64,000 nucleotides of DNA from Streptomyces sp. NBC_00461 (GTDB lineage Bacteria > Actinomycetota > Actinomycetes > Streptomycetales > Streptomycetaceae). Positions 15,989 through 24,774 of the stretch are shown here, piece after piece; the stretch's first letter is position 1, and every line of letters begins with the position of its first letter. A program made the position numbers and the translations under genes. The DNA is taken from positions 8,403,001-8,467,000 of the forward strand of contig NZ_CP107902.1 in assembly GCF_036013935.1 (NCBI RefSeq), read 5' to 3'. Under the pieces are notes generated by a model. The model was not told where the DNA came from. It saw only the letters and a list, made by a program, of their open reading frames with translations, and ran no database searches.

Positions 15989-17476
15989 TCAGTGCACGCT
16001 GTTCGTCGCAGCGATCTTCTTCCAGGACTTCGGCTGCACCGGAGCCTTGGACTCCTTCGCGAGGGACACCGCGTGCGCCGCGGGAGCGCTCGGCTTGGAC
16101 GGCTGGAACAACCACGCATCGAACAAGGGGCTCAACGACTTCCCGGACACCCGCTCGGCGTACGCCCTGAAGTCGGCGACCGAGGCGTTGCCGTACGCGT
16201 GCTCCTGAGGCCACCCCTTCAGAATGGCGAAGAACGCGTCGTCACCGACGGCGTTGCGCAGCGCCTGGACGGCCAGCGCCCCCCGGTCGTAGACGGCGAT
16301 GTCGAACTGGTTGTCCGGACCCGGGTCACCCGGCGCGACCTTCCAGAAGGCGTCGTCGGCCGGATGCGAGGCGTACACGTAGTCGGCGAGTTCCTGCGTC
16401 GTGCCCTCGCCCTCGTGCTCGGACCACAGCCACTGTGCGTACCGCGCGAAGCCCTCGTTGATCCAGATGTCCTTCCAGCCCTTCAGCGACACGCTGTCGC
16501 CGTACCACTGGTGTGCCAACTCGTGCACGACGACAGAGGCGTTGGCGCCGTTCGCGAACTGCTTCGGGCTGTAGTACACGCGGGTCTGCGTCTCCAGCGC
16601 GTACCCGGTGGTGGTGTTCGGGACATACCCGCCGGCGGAGCTGAAGGGATACGGCCCGAAATAGCCGCTCAGCCAGTCGACGAACTCACCGGTGCGCTCG
16701 ACGCTCGCCCGCGCGGCCCCGTCGTTGTCGCCGAGGTCCTTGCTGTAGGCGTTCACGACCGGCACCCCGCCCTCCGAGGTGCTCGTCGTGATGTCGAACC
16801 TGCCGACCGCCAGCGTGGTGAGATACGTCGCCTGCGGCTTGTTCTCACGCCAGTTGTAGCGGGTCCAGCCGAGCTGTGAACTCGTGGACTGCAGCGTGCC
16901 GTTGGAGATGACCTGGGTGCCGTTCGGCACGGCCACGGACACGTCGTACGTCGCCTTGTCCAGCGGGTGGTCGTTGCTCGGGTACCACCACCAGGCCGCC
17001 TCGGGCTCGTCGGCCGCGATCGCCCCGTCCGGGGTGCGGTGCCAGGTGTTGAAGCCGTACGCGCTCTTGGTGGAGGGCACCCCGCTGTAGCGGACCACGA
17101 CGGTGATCGGGGTGCCCTTGGCCAGGGACGCCTTCGGCGTGATCACCAGTTCGTGCTGGCCAGAGGTGGTGAAGGAGGCCTTGGCGCCGTTGACCCGCAC
17201 TTCGCTGACGTCCAGCAGGAAGTCCAGGTCGAAGCTCGACAGGTCCTGCGTGGTCTTCGCCAGGATCGTCGCCGTCCCCTCCAGCCGATCGGTCGAAGGC
17301 TGGTACTTCAGGCGCAGGTCGTAGTGGGAGACGTCGTATCCGCCGTTGCCGTAGGCCGGGTAGTAGGGGTCGCCGATGCCCGGGGCGCCGGGGGAGTAGC
17401 TCGCGGCCGACGCCGGGATCGCCAGCATCAAAGACGCGGCAGCGAGTGCGCCCGGCGCGATGATTCTGCGGTGCAC
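15989..17476 (-). CDS. Secreted M1-family zinc aminopeptidase
   Basis: The 495-residue protein opens with HRRIIAPGALAAASLMLAIP then ASAASY, a clear Sec signal peptide. Next is the M1 N-terminal beta domain (YDVSHYDLRLKYQPSTDRLE), then the catalytic gluzincin core HELAHQWYGD with WINEGFARY 18 residues on, supplying the third zinc ligand Glu. The GAMEN-type exopeptidase loop appears as GGYVPNTT, which is atypical. It is short (no ERAP-like C-terminal domain), like other secreted Streptomyces M1 enzymes. GTG 17476 has GGAGC upstream. It is divergent from another secreted peptidase. Confidence 0.92.
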   Translation of the reverse strand: MHRRIIAPGALAAASLMLAIPASAASYSPGAPGIGDPYYPAYGNGGYDVSHYDLRLKYQPSTDRLEGTATILAKTTQDLSSFDLDFLLDVSEVRVNGAKASFTTSGQHELVITPKASLAKGTPITVVVRYSGVPSTKSAYGFNTWHRTPDGAIAADEPEAAWWWYPSNDHPLDKATYDVSVAVPNGTQVISNGTLQSTSSQLGWTRYNWRENKPQATYLTTLAVGRFDITTSTSEGGVPVVNAYSKDLGDNDGAARASVERTGEFVDWLSGYFGPYPFSSAGGYVPNTTTGYALETQTRVYYSPKQFANGANASVVVHELAHQWYGDSVSLKGWKDIWINEGFARYAQWLWSEHEGEGTTQELADYVYASHPADDAFWKVAPGDPGPDNQFDIAVYDRGALAVQALRNAVGDDAFFAILKGWPQEHAYGNASVADFRAYAERVSGKSLSPLFDAWLFQPSKPSAPAAHAVSLAKESKAPVQPKSWKKIAATNSVH

Positions 17477-17661
17477 GAAAGCTCCAAGTCGTAGGGGCAC
17501 GAAGTCTGTCTGAAGCCTATTCAGTCCCTGTGGCCCCGGGCATGTCCATGGCATCGCCTGTCACACGATCGCCATTCGGCCGTCACGAGGAACCGTCCCC
17601 GTCACCCCCACCCGTCCCGCCGGCGTCCGATTCCCCTCTTCTGCACAGGAGTTGACCCCTG

Positions 17662-17667
17662 TACCGT
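17662..17667 (+). promoter_or_regulatory. -10 hexamer TACCGT for the X-Pro peptidase
   Basis: TACCGT is followed by 7 nt and the ATG at 17675, which predicts a leaderless message. GTTGAC lies closer than a normal -35. Confidence 0.4.
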
Positions 17668-17674
17668 CCCGCGC

Positions 17675-19639
17675 ATGCCCATACGCATGCGCTTCACGAC
17701 CTGGCGACCGCCCGCGGCGGCGGCCGTCGCCGCCCTCATGGCGGCCTTCCTCACCCCGGCGGCAGCCCACGGGGCCCCGCAGAAACCGCGTGAGAGTCAA
17801 CCCGTCTACTCGTACGCGAACGCCGTCCGCGAGGCCGTATGGGTGGACACCGGACTCGACGGAGACGGCGACGGGAAGACCGACCGCGTCGCCGTCGACA
17901 TCGTCCGCCCCCGCGAACCCGCCCAGCAGGGCCGCAAGATACCCGTCATCATGGACGCCAGCCCGTACTACTCCTGCTGCGGCCGCGGCAACGAGAGCCA
18001 GCTGAAGACGTACGACGCCAAGGGCCACGTCGTCCAGATGCCGCTCTTCTACGACAACTACTTCGTGCCCCGCGGCTACGCCTTCGTCGGTGTCGACCTC
18101 GCCGGCACCAACCGCTCCGACGGCTGCGTCGACGTCGGCGGCCGCTCCGACGTCCAGTCCGCGAAGGCCGTCGTCGACTGGCTGAACGGCAGGGCCAGGG
18201 CCTACACGACACGCGCCGGCACCAGGACCGCCAAGGCGACCTGGACCAACGGGAAGACCGGCATGATCGGCAAGAGCTGGGACGCCACGATCGCCAACGG
18301 CGTCGCCGCCACCGGTGTGAAGGGCCTGAAGACCATCGTGCCGATCAGCGGTATCTCCTCCTGGTACGACTACTACTTCGCCAAGGGCGCCCCGCTCTAC
18401 GACTCCGGCCCCGACGGGCTCTCGAACTACGTCGACAGCCCCGACGCCCAGGCCAAGTGCGCCGCCGTGCAGCAGAAGCTCGTCGACGGGGCCCCGCGCA
18501 CCGGCGACTGGACGCCGTTCTGGACCGAGCGCGACTACGTCAAGGACGCGGGCAAGGTGCGGGCGAGCGTCTTCCTCACCCACGGCATGCAGGACCTCAA
18601 CGTCCGCACCAAGCACTTCGGCCAGTGGTGGGACGCCCTCGCCAAGAACGGCGTCCACCGCAAGATCTGGCTCTCCCAGACCGGCCACGTCGACCCCTTC
18701 GACTTCCGCCGCGGCGCCTGGGTCGACACCCTGCACCGCTGGTTCGACCACGAACTCCTCGGCTACGACAACGGCATCGACCGCGAGCCCATGGCCGACA
18801 TCGAGCGCCACCCCGACCAGTGGGTCACGTCGAGGGTCTGGCCGCCGAGCGGCACGCACACCACCACCCTGCGCCCTGACCGGGGCACCCAGGCGGGCGT
18901 CGGCACCCTCGGCCTCACCAAGGGCGACGGCACCGAGACCGTCACCGACAACCCGCAGCTGAGCGAGACCGACTGGGCCGCGAAGATCGGCACCCCGACC
19001 CCCGACAAGGCCGGCTTCGTGACCCGGCCCCTCACTCACGACCTGCGCCTGTCCGGCTCCTCCACGGTCACCGTCACCGCGACACCGACCACCCCGACGG
19101 CCCACCTGTCCGCCGTTCTGGTCGACCTCGGTCCCGACACGATCCGCGACTACGCCGACGGCGGCGAGGGCATCACCACGCTCACCGACCGCAGCTGCTG
19201 GGGTGCGAGCACGGCAGGTGACAGCGCCTGCTTCAAGACCACCCAGGCAAAGAAGACGGCCGTCGACTACACGGTGTTCAGCCGCGGCTGGGCCGACCTC
19301 GGCAACTACGCCTCCGACCGCAAGGGCGTCCCGCTCACCCCCGGCAAGGCGTACACCATCACCCTGGACCTCGCGGCCACCGACCACGTAGTCCCGGCCG
19401 GACACCGCCTCGCACTGATCGTCGCGGGCACCGACAAGGACCTCATCGACCCGCCGGCCGACAAGCCGACGCTCACCGTGGACCTGTCCCGCACCCAGGC
19501 CCGCGTCCCGCTGGTCGGCGGCGCGGCGGCGTTCGCCAACGCCACCTCGGGCAAGCCGCCGGCCGCACCCGCGGCAACGACGCTGAAGGGCGTCCGCGAC
19601 CCGAGCGCCGCCCACCGCATCCCCGGAGAAGCCGGTTAA
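17675..19639 (+). CDS. Secreted Xaa-Pro dipeptidyl-peptidase (S15, CocE/NonD type)
   Basis: The 654-residue protein has a signal peptide (RRP-rich start, hydrophobic AAAAVAALMAAFLTP, then AAAHGAP). The alpha/beta hydrolase core has Ser201 in GKSWDATIANG, Asp in LTHGMQDLNV near residue 309, and His in SQTGHVDPFDF. A C-terminal beta-jellyroll (about 410-654) is typical of S15 and cocaine-esterase relatives. The usual nucleophile box GxSYxG reads GKSWDA here. It should release Xaa-Pro dipeptides outside the cell. It is paired divergently with the M1 aminopeptidase, which suggests shared peptide scavenging. Confidence 0.9.
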   Translation: MPIRMRFTTWRPPAAAAVAALMAAFLTPAAAHGAPQKPRESQPVYSYANAVREAVWVDTGLDGDGDGKTDRVAVDIVRPREPAQQGRKIPVIMDASPYYSCCGRGNESQLKTYDAKGHVVQMPLFYDNYFVPRGYAFVGVDLAGTNRSDGCVDVGGRSDVQSAKAVVDWLNGRARAYTTRAGTRTAKATWTNGKTGMIGKSWDATIANGVAATGVKGLKTIVPISGISSWYDYYFAKGAPLYDSGPDGLSNYVDSPDAQAKCAAVQQKLVDGAPRTGDWTPFWTERDYVKDAGKVRASVFLTHGMQDLNVRTKHFGQWWDALAKNGVHRKIWLSQTGHVDPFDFRRGAWVDTLHRWFDHELLGYDNGIDREPMADIERHPDQWVTSRVWPPSGTHTTTLRPDRGTQAGVGTLGLTKGDGTETVTDNPQLSETDWAAKIGTPTPDKAGFVTRPLTHDLRLSGSSTVTVTATPTTPTAHLSAVLVDLGPDTIRDYADGGEGITTLTDRSCWGASTAGDSACFKTTQAKKTAVDYTVFSRGWADLGNYASDRKGVPLTPGKAYTITLDLAATDHVVPAGHRLALIVAGTDKDLIDPPADKPTLTVDLSRTQARVPLVGGAAAFANATSGKPPAAPAATTLKGVRDPSAAHRIPGEAG

Positions 19640-19689
19640 GAAGGGCGTGCGGCAGCGTCCTTAAGGGGGGCGGCGCTGTGACATCAGCG

Positions 19690-19757
19690 GCTCCGCCGCG
19701 GGGCGCGACCAGCCACGACGGCGCCGCAGACGATATCGCCGCACCCCCCGCGGAGCG
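19690..19757. repeat. GC-rich hairpin and dispersed repeat, copy 2 (19698-19721)
   Basis: GCTCCGCCGCGGGG near 19690 pairs with CCCCGCGGAGC at the far end with a one-base bulge. Between the arms is the CGCGACCAGCCACGACGG core shared with 191-225. It sits between two convergent genes and is probably a two-way terminator. Confidence 0.6.
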
Positions 19758-20714
19758 CTAGGCGGCCGGACAAGCCAACCCGGCCGCCTCCTCCGCACAC
19801 CCCCACGCCACCGTCACACCCGCCCCGCCGTGCCCGTAGTTGTGCACCAGAACCCGCCCGTCCGGCAGGACTTCACGCTCCAGCCGCACCGCGTCCCGTA
19901 CCGGCCGCAGCCCCACCCGGTGCTCCAGCACCCGCGCCCCCGCGATCTCCGGCCGCAGCGCCGCACACCGCCGTACGATCGCCTCGGCCACCGCCGGATC
20001 CGGCGTCGTCGACCACGCGTCCTCGTCGGCGGTGCCGCCCAGCAGGAGCCGCCCGGGCTGCGGGAAGAAGTACGCCATCTTCCCGTCCGCTCCGGTGGTG
20101 ACGAGCCAGGTGCGGATCCCGGGGTTCTCGACGACGACCAGCTGCCCGCGCACCGGACGCACGGAGGCGTCCGGCACCAACTCGCGAGCCCCCAGCCCCG
20201 TGCAGTTGACCACCACCGGCGCCTCGGCCTCCGCGAGGTCGGACACCGTCCGCTCCTCGACCACTCCGCCCGCCGCCAGGAGCCTCTCCCGCAGCCACGG
20301 CAGATGAGTCGACATGTCGATGAGCGGCAGCCGTGCCCACAGCCCGGTCCCGGCGTACTCCTCGGGTGTCGAGGCCCGCAGCCCCGGGAGCCGGGCGGCC
20401 GCCCACATCACGGCGCTGTCCAGGTCGGTTTCACCCTGTACGCCCTCGACCATGCGTACGCCGGTCGTATCGGGCCGAGCCGCCAACTCCTCGTACAGAG
20501 CAAGGGATCGCAGCGCCCAAGTGCGCGCCGCCGCGGCCGGCTTGATCCGGTACGGCCACCACAGCGCCCCCGCAACCGCCGAGGTCGTCCGCTCGACGGG
20601 CTCCCGCGTCCACACCCGCACCCCTGCGCCGCGCTCGGCGAGAACGACGGCCGTCGTCAGCCCGATGACCCCACCGCCGACCACGATGACATCGTTTTTC
20701 CGTGTGCTCTTCAC
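19758..20714 (-). CDS. D-amino-acid oxidase (FAD-dependent)
   Basis: The 318-residue protein has an N-terminal FAD-binding beta-alpha-beta (VIVVGGGVIGLTTAVVLAER), ALWWPYRIKP, VVNCTGLGARELVPD, RPVRGQLVVVENPGI, and the C-terminal DAO box VHNYGHGGAGVTVAWGCAEE. These match the eukaryote-like DAO family that oxidatively deaminates D-amino acids to 2-oxo acids with release of ammonia and peroxide. The start is GTG 20714: TAACGT at 20721-20726 (minus strand) is 6 nt upstream, so it is probably leaderless. No peroxisome-type or signal sequence. Confidence 0.92.
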   Translation of the reverse strand: MKSTRKNDVIVVGGGVIGLTTAVVLAERGAGVRVWTREPVERTTSAVAGALWWPYRIKPAAAARTWALRSLALYEELAARPDTTGVRMVEGVQGETDLDSAVMWAAARLPGLRASTPEEYAGTGLWARLPLIDMSTHLPWLRERLLAAGGVVEERTVSDLAEAEAPVVVNCTGLGARELVPDASVRPVRGQLVVVENPGIRTWLVTTGADGKMAYFFPQPGRLLLGGTADEDAWSTTPDPAVAEAIVRRCAALRPEIAGARVLEHRVGLRPVRDAVRLEREVLPDGRVLVHNYGHGGAGVTVAWGCAEEAAGLACPAA

Positions 20715-20780
20715 GCGGGGACGTTAGCGGAATATGTCATGCCGTGCTCAGAGTGCTCCCAGTCTGGGGATACTCACAGC

Positions 20781-21812
20781 ATGTCTGCCGAATACGCGAC
20801 CTTCGGCCTGGCACCGGCGATGCGTGCCGGTGGAGTTCTCGCCAACGGTGACTACCAGGTTCACCGGGACTTCGTGGACTTCATCGTCGAAGGACGCCCG
20901 CTGCTGTTCCAGCTCTCCGACCTCGACGCCGTCTCCCCGCTCGCCTCCGACGTCCCACCCGCGATCTTCACCGAACAGGTCCGCGGCCTCCTCCTGGAGG
21001 CGGATCCACCGCTTCCGGACGGCCGTTACATCATCTACGGCTGCCCCGAGTGCGCGGACCTGGCCTGCGGCGCGGTCACCGCGATCATCGAGCGGGAGGG
21101 CCAGGAAGGCGAGGACTACGTCTGGCGCGACTTCGCCTGGCAGACCACCGAACACGCCGACCTGGAACTCAACGGCTACCACGGGATAGGGCCCTTCCGC
21201 TTCCGGGGCGCCGAGTACCGCGAGGCCCTGGCGGCTCTGCTCGACGGCCTCTCCCGGGGCACGCGTCGCCGGGTCCTGCTGATCGGCGCCCGGGTCGCCC
21301 TGCTCGCGAAGCTCGCCGCCGCCCTGCGCACCATCGGCATCGGCGCCGACATCGCCCACGACGTGAACGGCGTCCACGCCGACGAACTGCGCGGCTACGG
21401 CGCGGTCGCCTTCGGCCGCACGGTCACCCAGGAGGAACGCGCCGCCGTACGCCGCTCCTTCGAACAGGCCGGCGTCGAGGTGGCGTACGTCGAGGGCCTC
21501 GCCCCGATCGTCCCCCTCCTCGTGGCCCAGATCGAACACGCCCTGGACCGCAGCCCGGTGGAGCTGCGCCGGCTGACCCGGCTGGTGGCGGCCGACGGCG
21601 AGGCGGGCGTCGAGGTCACCTCGCCCTGCCGGGTCCGCCTGACCGCGTACCGACTGGACCGCCTCTACCGCACCCATGCCCACGAGGTCTTCGACGGCGT
21701 CCTCGAACCGGGCCGCCATCGCATCGCCCTGGAGGCCAGGGCGGTGAAGGGGGAGGCCTTCGTGGTGGCGCGGACGGCGGGGAGTGTGCTGGTGGAGGCC
21801 ATGGCACGCTGA
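20781..21812 (+). CDS. Conserved hypothetical protein with CPEC motif
   Basis: The 343-residue protein begins SAEYATFGLAPAMRAGGVLA and is read without TM segments. Around residue 92 it has YGCPECADLACGAVTAIIER, a possible metal-binding C-x2-C-x4-C. A middle segment GTRRRVLLIGARVALLAKLA and GYGAVAFGRTVTQEERAAVR looks like a Rossmann-type half. The C-terminal part ends HRIALEARAVKGEAFVVART. Related Streptomyces proteins are loosely called oxidoreductases, but I see no established catalytic motif. ATG 20781 is chosen because the frame upstream belongs to DNA antisense to the DAO gene. It is 48 bp before the ABC-F gene. Confidence 0.75.
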   Translation: MSAEYATFGLAPAMRAGGVLANGDYQVHRDFVDFIVEGRPLLFQLSDLDAVSPLASDVPPAIFTEQVRGLLLEADPPLPDGRYIIYGCPECADLACGAVTAIIEREGQEGEDYVWRDFAWQTTEHADLELNGYHGIGPFRFRGAEYREALAALLDGLSRGTRRRVLLIGARVALLAKLAAALRTIGIGADIAHDVNGVHADELRGYGAVAFGRTVTQEERAAVRRSFEQAGVEVAYVEGLAPIVPLLVAQIEHALDRSPVELRRLTRLVAADGEAGVEVTSPCRVRLTAYRLDRLYRTHAHEVFDGVLEPGRHRIALEARAVKGEAFVVARTAGSVLVEAMAR

Positions 21813-21860
21813 AACGCCGAGGCGGAGAGCGTGCGGTGGCCGGTTAGGATCGACGTCCTG

Positions 21861-23501
21861 ATGACTGCCACTCTCGTCGCCAAGAACCTCGCCGCCGGAC
21901 ACGGCGACCGCTCCCTCTTCGCCGGGCTCGACCTCGTCGTCGCGCCCGGCGACGTGATCGGGCTGGTCGGTGCCAACGGCGCGGGCAAGTCCACGCTGCT
22001 CAGGATGCTCGCGGGACTGCTCGCGCCCGAGCAGGGGGAGCTCAGGCTCTCCCCGCCGACGGCGACCGTCGGCCACCTCCCGCAGGAGCCGGACCGCCGC
22101 CCCGGCGAGACCGTCCGTGAGTTCCTGGCCCGCCGCACCGGCGTCGCCGAGGCCCAGCGCGTGATGGACGAGGCCACGCAGGCCCTGGTCGACGGCGCAC
22201 CCGGGGCCGATGACGCGTACGCGACGAGCCTGGAGCGCTGGCTCGACCTCGGCGGCGCCGACCTGGAGGAGCGGTCGGAGGAGGTCGCGGACTCCCTCGG
22301 TCTGGCCGTCGACCTGGACCAGCCCATGACGTCCCTGTCCGGCGGGCAGGCGGCCCGCGCCGGTCTCGCCTCCCTCCTCCTGTCCCGCTACGACGTCTTC
22401 CTCCTCGACGAGCCGACCAACGACCTCGACCTGGACGGCCTGGAGCGCCTCGAACGCTTCGTCTCCGGCCTCCGCGCCGGCACCGTCGTCGTGAGCCACG
22501 ACCGCGAGTTCCTCACCCGCACGGTGACCAAGGTGCTCGAACTCGACCTGGCTCAGCAGCAGATCACCCTCTACGGCGGCGGCTACGAGGCCTACCTGGA
22601 GGAGCGGGACGTGGCCCGCCGACACGCCCGCGAGGACTTCGAGGAGTACGCCGACAAGCGCGCCGCCCTCCAGGACCGGGCCCAGACGCAGCGCTCCTGG
22701 ATGGACAAGGGCGTCAAGAACGCCCGCCGCAAGGCGAACAACGACAACGACAAGATCGGCCGCAAGTTCCGCAGCGAGGCCAGCGAGAAGCAGGCCGCGA
22801 AGGCCCGCCAGACCCAGCGCATGATCGAACGGCTCGACGTGGTCGAGGAGCCCCGCAAGGAGTGGGACCTGCGCATGGAGATCGCGTCGGCCCCGCGCTC
22901 GGGCGCCGTCGTGGCCACCCTGCGGGACGCGGAGGTGCGACGCGGCGACTTCACCTTCGGCCCGGTCACTCTGCAGATCGACTGGGCGGACCGGGTGGCG
23001 GTGACCGGGGCGAACGGCGCCGGCAAGTCGACCCTGCTGGGCGCCCTGCTCGGCCGCGTCACGCCCGACGCGGGCCACGCGGCCCTCGGCTCCGGCGTCC
23101 TGGTCGGCGAGGTCGACCAGGCCCGCAAGCTGTTCCACGGCACGGAGGCCCTGCTCGACGCGTTCGGCGACGCGGTGCCCGACACCGAACCGGCCGAAGT
23201 GCGCACCCTGCTGGCCAAGTTCGGCCTCAAGGCGGACCACGTCCTGCGCCCGGCGGCGACCCTGTCCCCGGGCGAACGCACCAGGGCCGCCCTGGCCCTG
23301 CTCCAGGGGCGGGGCGTCAACCTCCTCGTCCTCGACGAACCGACCAATCACCTCGACCTGCCGGCCATCGAGCAGTTGGAGTCCGCCCTCGACGCCTACG
23401 AGGGCACGCTCCTCCTGGTCACCCACGACCGGCGCATGCTGGACGCGGTGCATGTGACCCGCCGCCTGGAAGTCTCGGCAGGAAAAGTTACGGAGCGTTA
23501 G
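21861..23501 (+). CDS. ABC-F family ATPase
   Basis: The 546-residue soluble protein has two ABC domains and no membrane helices. Domain 1: Walker A GLVGANGAGKSTLLRML (about 36-52), signature LSGGQAARAGLASL, Walker B YDVFLLDEPTNDLDLDG. There is a charged linker with AHARE-like helices (DFEEYADKRAALQDRAQTQR). Domain 2: VTGANGAGKSTLLGALLGRV, LSPGERTRAALALL, LLVLDEPTNHLDLPAIEQLE. ABC-F proteins act on ribosomes, in translational quality control or in resistance to macrolides, lincosamides and pleuromutilins. Which role applies cannot be read from sequence. TAGGAT precedes the ATG by 10 nt. Confidence 0.93.
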   Translation: MTATLVAKNLAAGHGDRSLFAGLDLVVAPGDVIGLVGANGAGKSTLLRMLAGLLAPEQGELRLSPPTATVGHLPQEPDRRPGETVREFLARRTGVAEAQRVMDEATQALVDGAPGADDAYATSLERWLDLGGADLEERSEEVADSLGLAVDLDQPMTSLSGGQAARAGLASLLLSRYDVFLLDEPTNDLDLDGLERLERFVSGLRAGTVVVSHDREFLTRTVTKVLELDLAQQQITLYGGGYEAYLEERDVARRHAREDFEEYADKRAALQDRAQTQRSWMDKGVKNARRKANNDNDKIGRKFRSEASEKQAAKARQTQRMIERLDVVEEPRKEWDLRMEIASAPRSGAVVATLRDAEVRRGDFTFGPVTLQIDWADRVAVTGANGAGKSTLLGALLGRVTPDAGHAALGSGVLVGEVDQARKLFHGTEALLDAFGDAVPDTEPAEVRTLLAKFGLKADHVLRPAATLSPGERTRAALALLQGRGVNLLVLDEPTNHLDLPAIEQLESALDAYEGTLLLVTHDRRMLDAVHVTRRLEVSAGKVTER

Positions 23502-23586
23502 TCTCACTCCGGGCGCCCGACTCACCCCTCCGTCTGCCGCGTACGCTGACGGCGATTCTTCGTGGGCTACTGGTCAGGGAGTGGTG

Positions 23587-24057
23587 ATGGGCGCCAAGGC
23601 GAACCGGTCGGGTGTGCGGATCATGCACGAGGAGGCCCTCTTCGCGCGGATACGCGGGACCCAGGACCGGATCGCGGACGGGATCACCGCCTTCGCCGGA
23701 ACGATGCAGTTCGTGTATCTGCACGCCCTGTGGTTCGCGGTGTGGATCGTGTGCAACGAAGGGGTGTTCGGCGACGGGGCGGTCTGGGACCCGTACCCCT
23801 TCGGACTGCTCACCATGATCGTCAGCCTGGAGGCGATCTTCCTGTCCACCTTCGTCATGGTCAGCCAGAACCGTCAGGCCGCCCGCGAGAACGTACGCGC
23901 CGACCTGGACTTCGAGACCAACGTGCGCTCGGAGGTGTGGTCCATCCACATGGGCCGCGCCCTCGGCGTCGACCCCGCGGAGGTCGAACGGCGTGTTCAG
24001 GAACTCCTCACGGAAAACCGCGCCCTGATGAACGGCACCGCCCGGCCCTCGGACTGA
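23587..24057 (+). CDS. DUF1003 membrane protein
   Basis: The 156-residue protein matches DUF1003: AFAGTMQFVYLHALWFAVWI (TM1), WDPYPFGLLTMIVSLEAIFL (TM2), STFVMVSQNRQAARENVRAD, LDFETNVRSEVWSIH. A coiled C-terminus (EVERRVQELLTENRAL) follows. The family is widespread and its function unknown. In-frame GTG codons at 23581 and 23584 are alternatives; ATG 23587 has AGGGA 6-10 nt before it. It stands alone, 85 bp after the ABC-F gene. Confidence 0.85.
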   Translation: MGAKANRSGVRIMHEEALFARIRGTQDRIADGITAFAGTMQFVYLHALWFAVWIVCNEGVFGDGAVWDPYPFGLLTMIVSLEAIFLSTFVMVSQNRQAARENVRADLDFETNVRSEVWSIHMGRALGVDPAEVERRVQELLTENRALMNGTARPSD

Positions 24058-24100
24058 ACATGATCACGCTGCGGTCGCCACCCGGATGTGCGCGCCTGTG

Positions 24101-24664
24101 TCAGCGTCGGCGCGTGGCCAGACTCGGGTAGTCGAGGACGAATCCGTCGCCGTCGAACTCCAGGTCACTTCTGAAGGCGCCCGAGGAGTAGCGGACCCGG
24201 GTGCCCCGCTCGGTGGGACCGAGGTGGGTGTACGTCTGCTGTGAGGGCTGCACGGCCAGGTCCGGCACCGACACCCACGCCATCAGGAACTCCCGTTCGC
24301 CGGGCGTCTGATGGAGGCCGTGTCGCAGCACCGGCATGGTGTTGGTGAGCGGGCACAGACCCAGGTCGCAGTCGAGTGCGCCGTCGACGTCCGGCAGCGG
24401 CTCGCCGTCCGCGGTCCACCGGCCATGACCGTCGTGCCGCAGGTCGAGGGTGCGGGTACCGGTCCCGGTCTCTGCCGTGACGCTCAGCCGGCGGGTCACG
24501 AAGTCCTCGCCCGCATCGAGTTCGTACGAGATCCAGTACGGCTCCGGCACGACCCCGACCGCCCGTCCGCGGGCCCGCAGGGAGCCGTCGGAGAGTTCGG
24601 CCCAGGCGGTCTCGTATCCCTTGCTCTCGATGACGTCCCAGGTGATGACACGGGAGATGGCCAT
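24101..24664 (-). CDS. Putative glycolipid-binding protein (DUF1089-like)
   Basis: The 187-residue beta-rich protein starts AISRVITWDVIESKGYETAW and ends FRSDLEFDGDGFVLDYPSLA, with ADGEPLPDVDGALDCDLGLC and PLTNTMPVLRHGLH in between. This is the putative glycolipid-binding family first seen as Pseudomonas PA1994; the role in actinobacteria is unknown. ATG 24664 is selected because TAGAGT (24672-24677, minus strand) is exactly 7 nt upstream; the longer frame to 24697 would run into the Tex terminator hairpin. Confidence 0.82.
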   Translation of the reverse strand: MAISRVITWDVIESKGYETAWAELSDGSLRARGRAVGVVPEPYWISYELDAGEDFVTRRLSVTAETGTGTRTLDLRHDGHGRWTADGEPLPDVDGALDCDLGLCPLTNTMPVLRHGLHQTPGEREFLMAWVSVPDLAVQPSQQTYTHLGPTERGTRVRYSSGAFRSDLEFDGDGFVLDYPSLATRRR

Positions 24665-24671
24665 GCCGATC

Positions 24672-24677
24672 ACTCTA
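24672..24677 (-). promoter_or_regulatory. -10 hexamer TAGAGT for the glycolipid-binding gene
   Basis: TAGAGT on the minus strand is 7 nt before ATG 24664 and immediately downstream of the Tex terminator arm, so this promoter is insulated from tex. Confidence 0.5.
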
Positions 24678-24680
24678 GGC

Positions 24681-24707
24681 CTGAAAGGGCGCTGCACGCC
24701 CTTTCAG
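24681..24707 (-). terminator. Perfect 11-bp hairpin after tex
   Basis: CTGAAAGGGCG pairs perfectly with CGCCCTTTCAG across the loop CTGCA. It lies about 70 nt past the tex stop on the minus strand. Confidence 0.75.
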
Positions 24708-24754
24708 GGGCGCGGGGAACCGCGCGACCGGCCACAACCGGCCCGCGGTTCCCC
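24706..24754. repeat. Dispersed intergenic repeat, copy 3, forming a second hairpin
   Basis: 24706-24740 carries the GGGGCGCGGGGAACCGCGCG core shared with 191-225. GGGGAACCGCG (24714-24724) also pairs perfectly with CGCGGTTCCCC (24744-24754). Together with the adjoining 24681-24707 stem it makes a tandem hairpin after tex. Confidence 0.65.
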
Positions 24755-24774
24755 ACGGACTTCCCGCCCAAGGC

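Noticed and set aside
17561..19615. 684-residue minus-strand open frame
   Set aside because: It is antisense to the X-Pro peptidase with its intact catalytic triad. It shows no recognisable domain or credible start.
20748..23525. 925-residue minus-strand open frame
   Set aside because: It runs antisense to the hypothetical protein and ABC-F genes, which have clear family motifs. Its composition is the typical shadow of GC-rich coding DNA.
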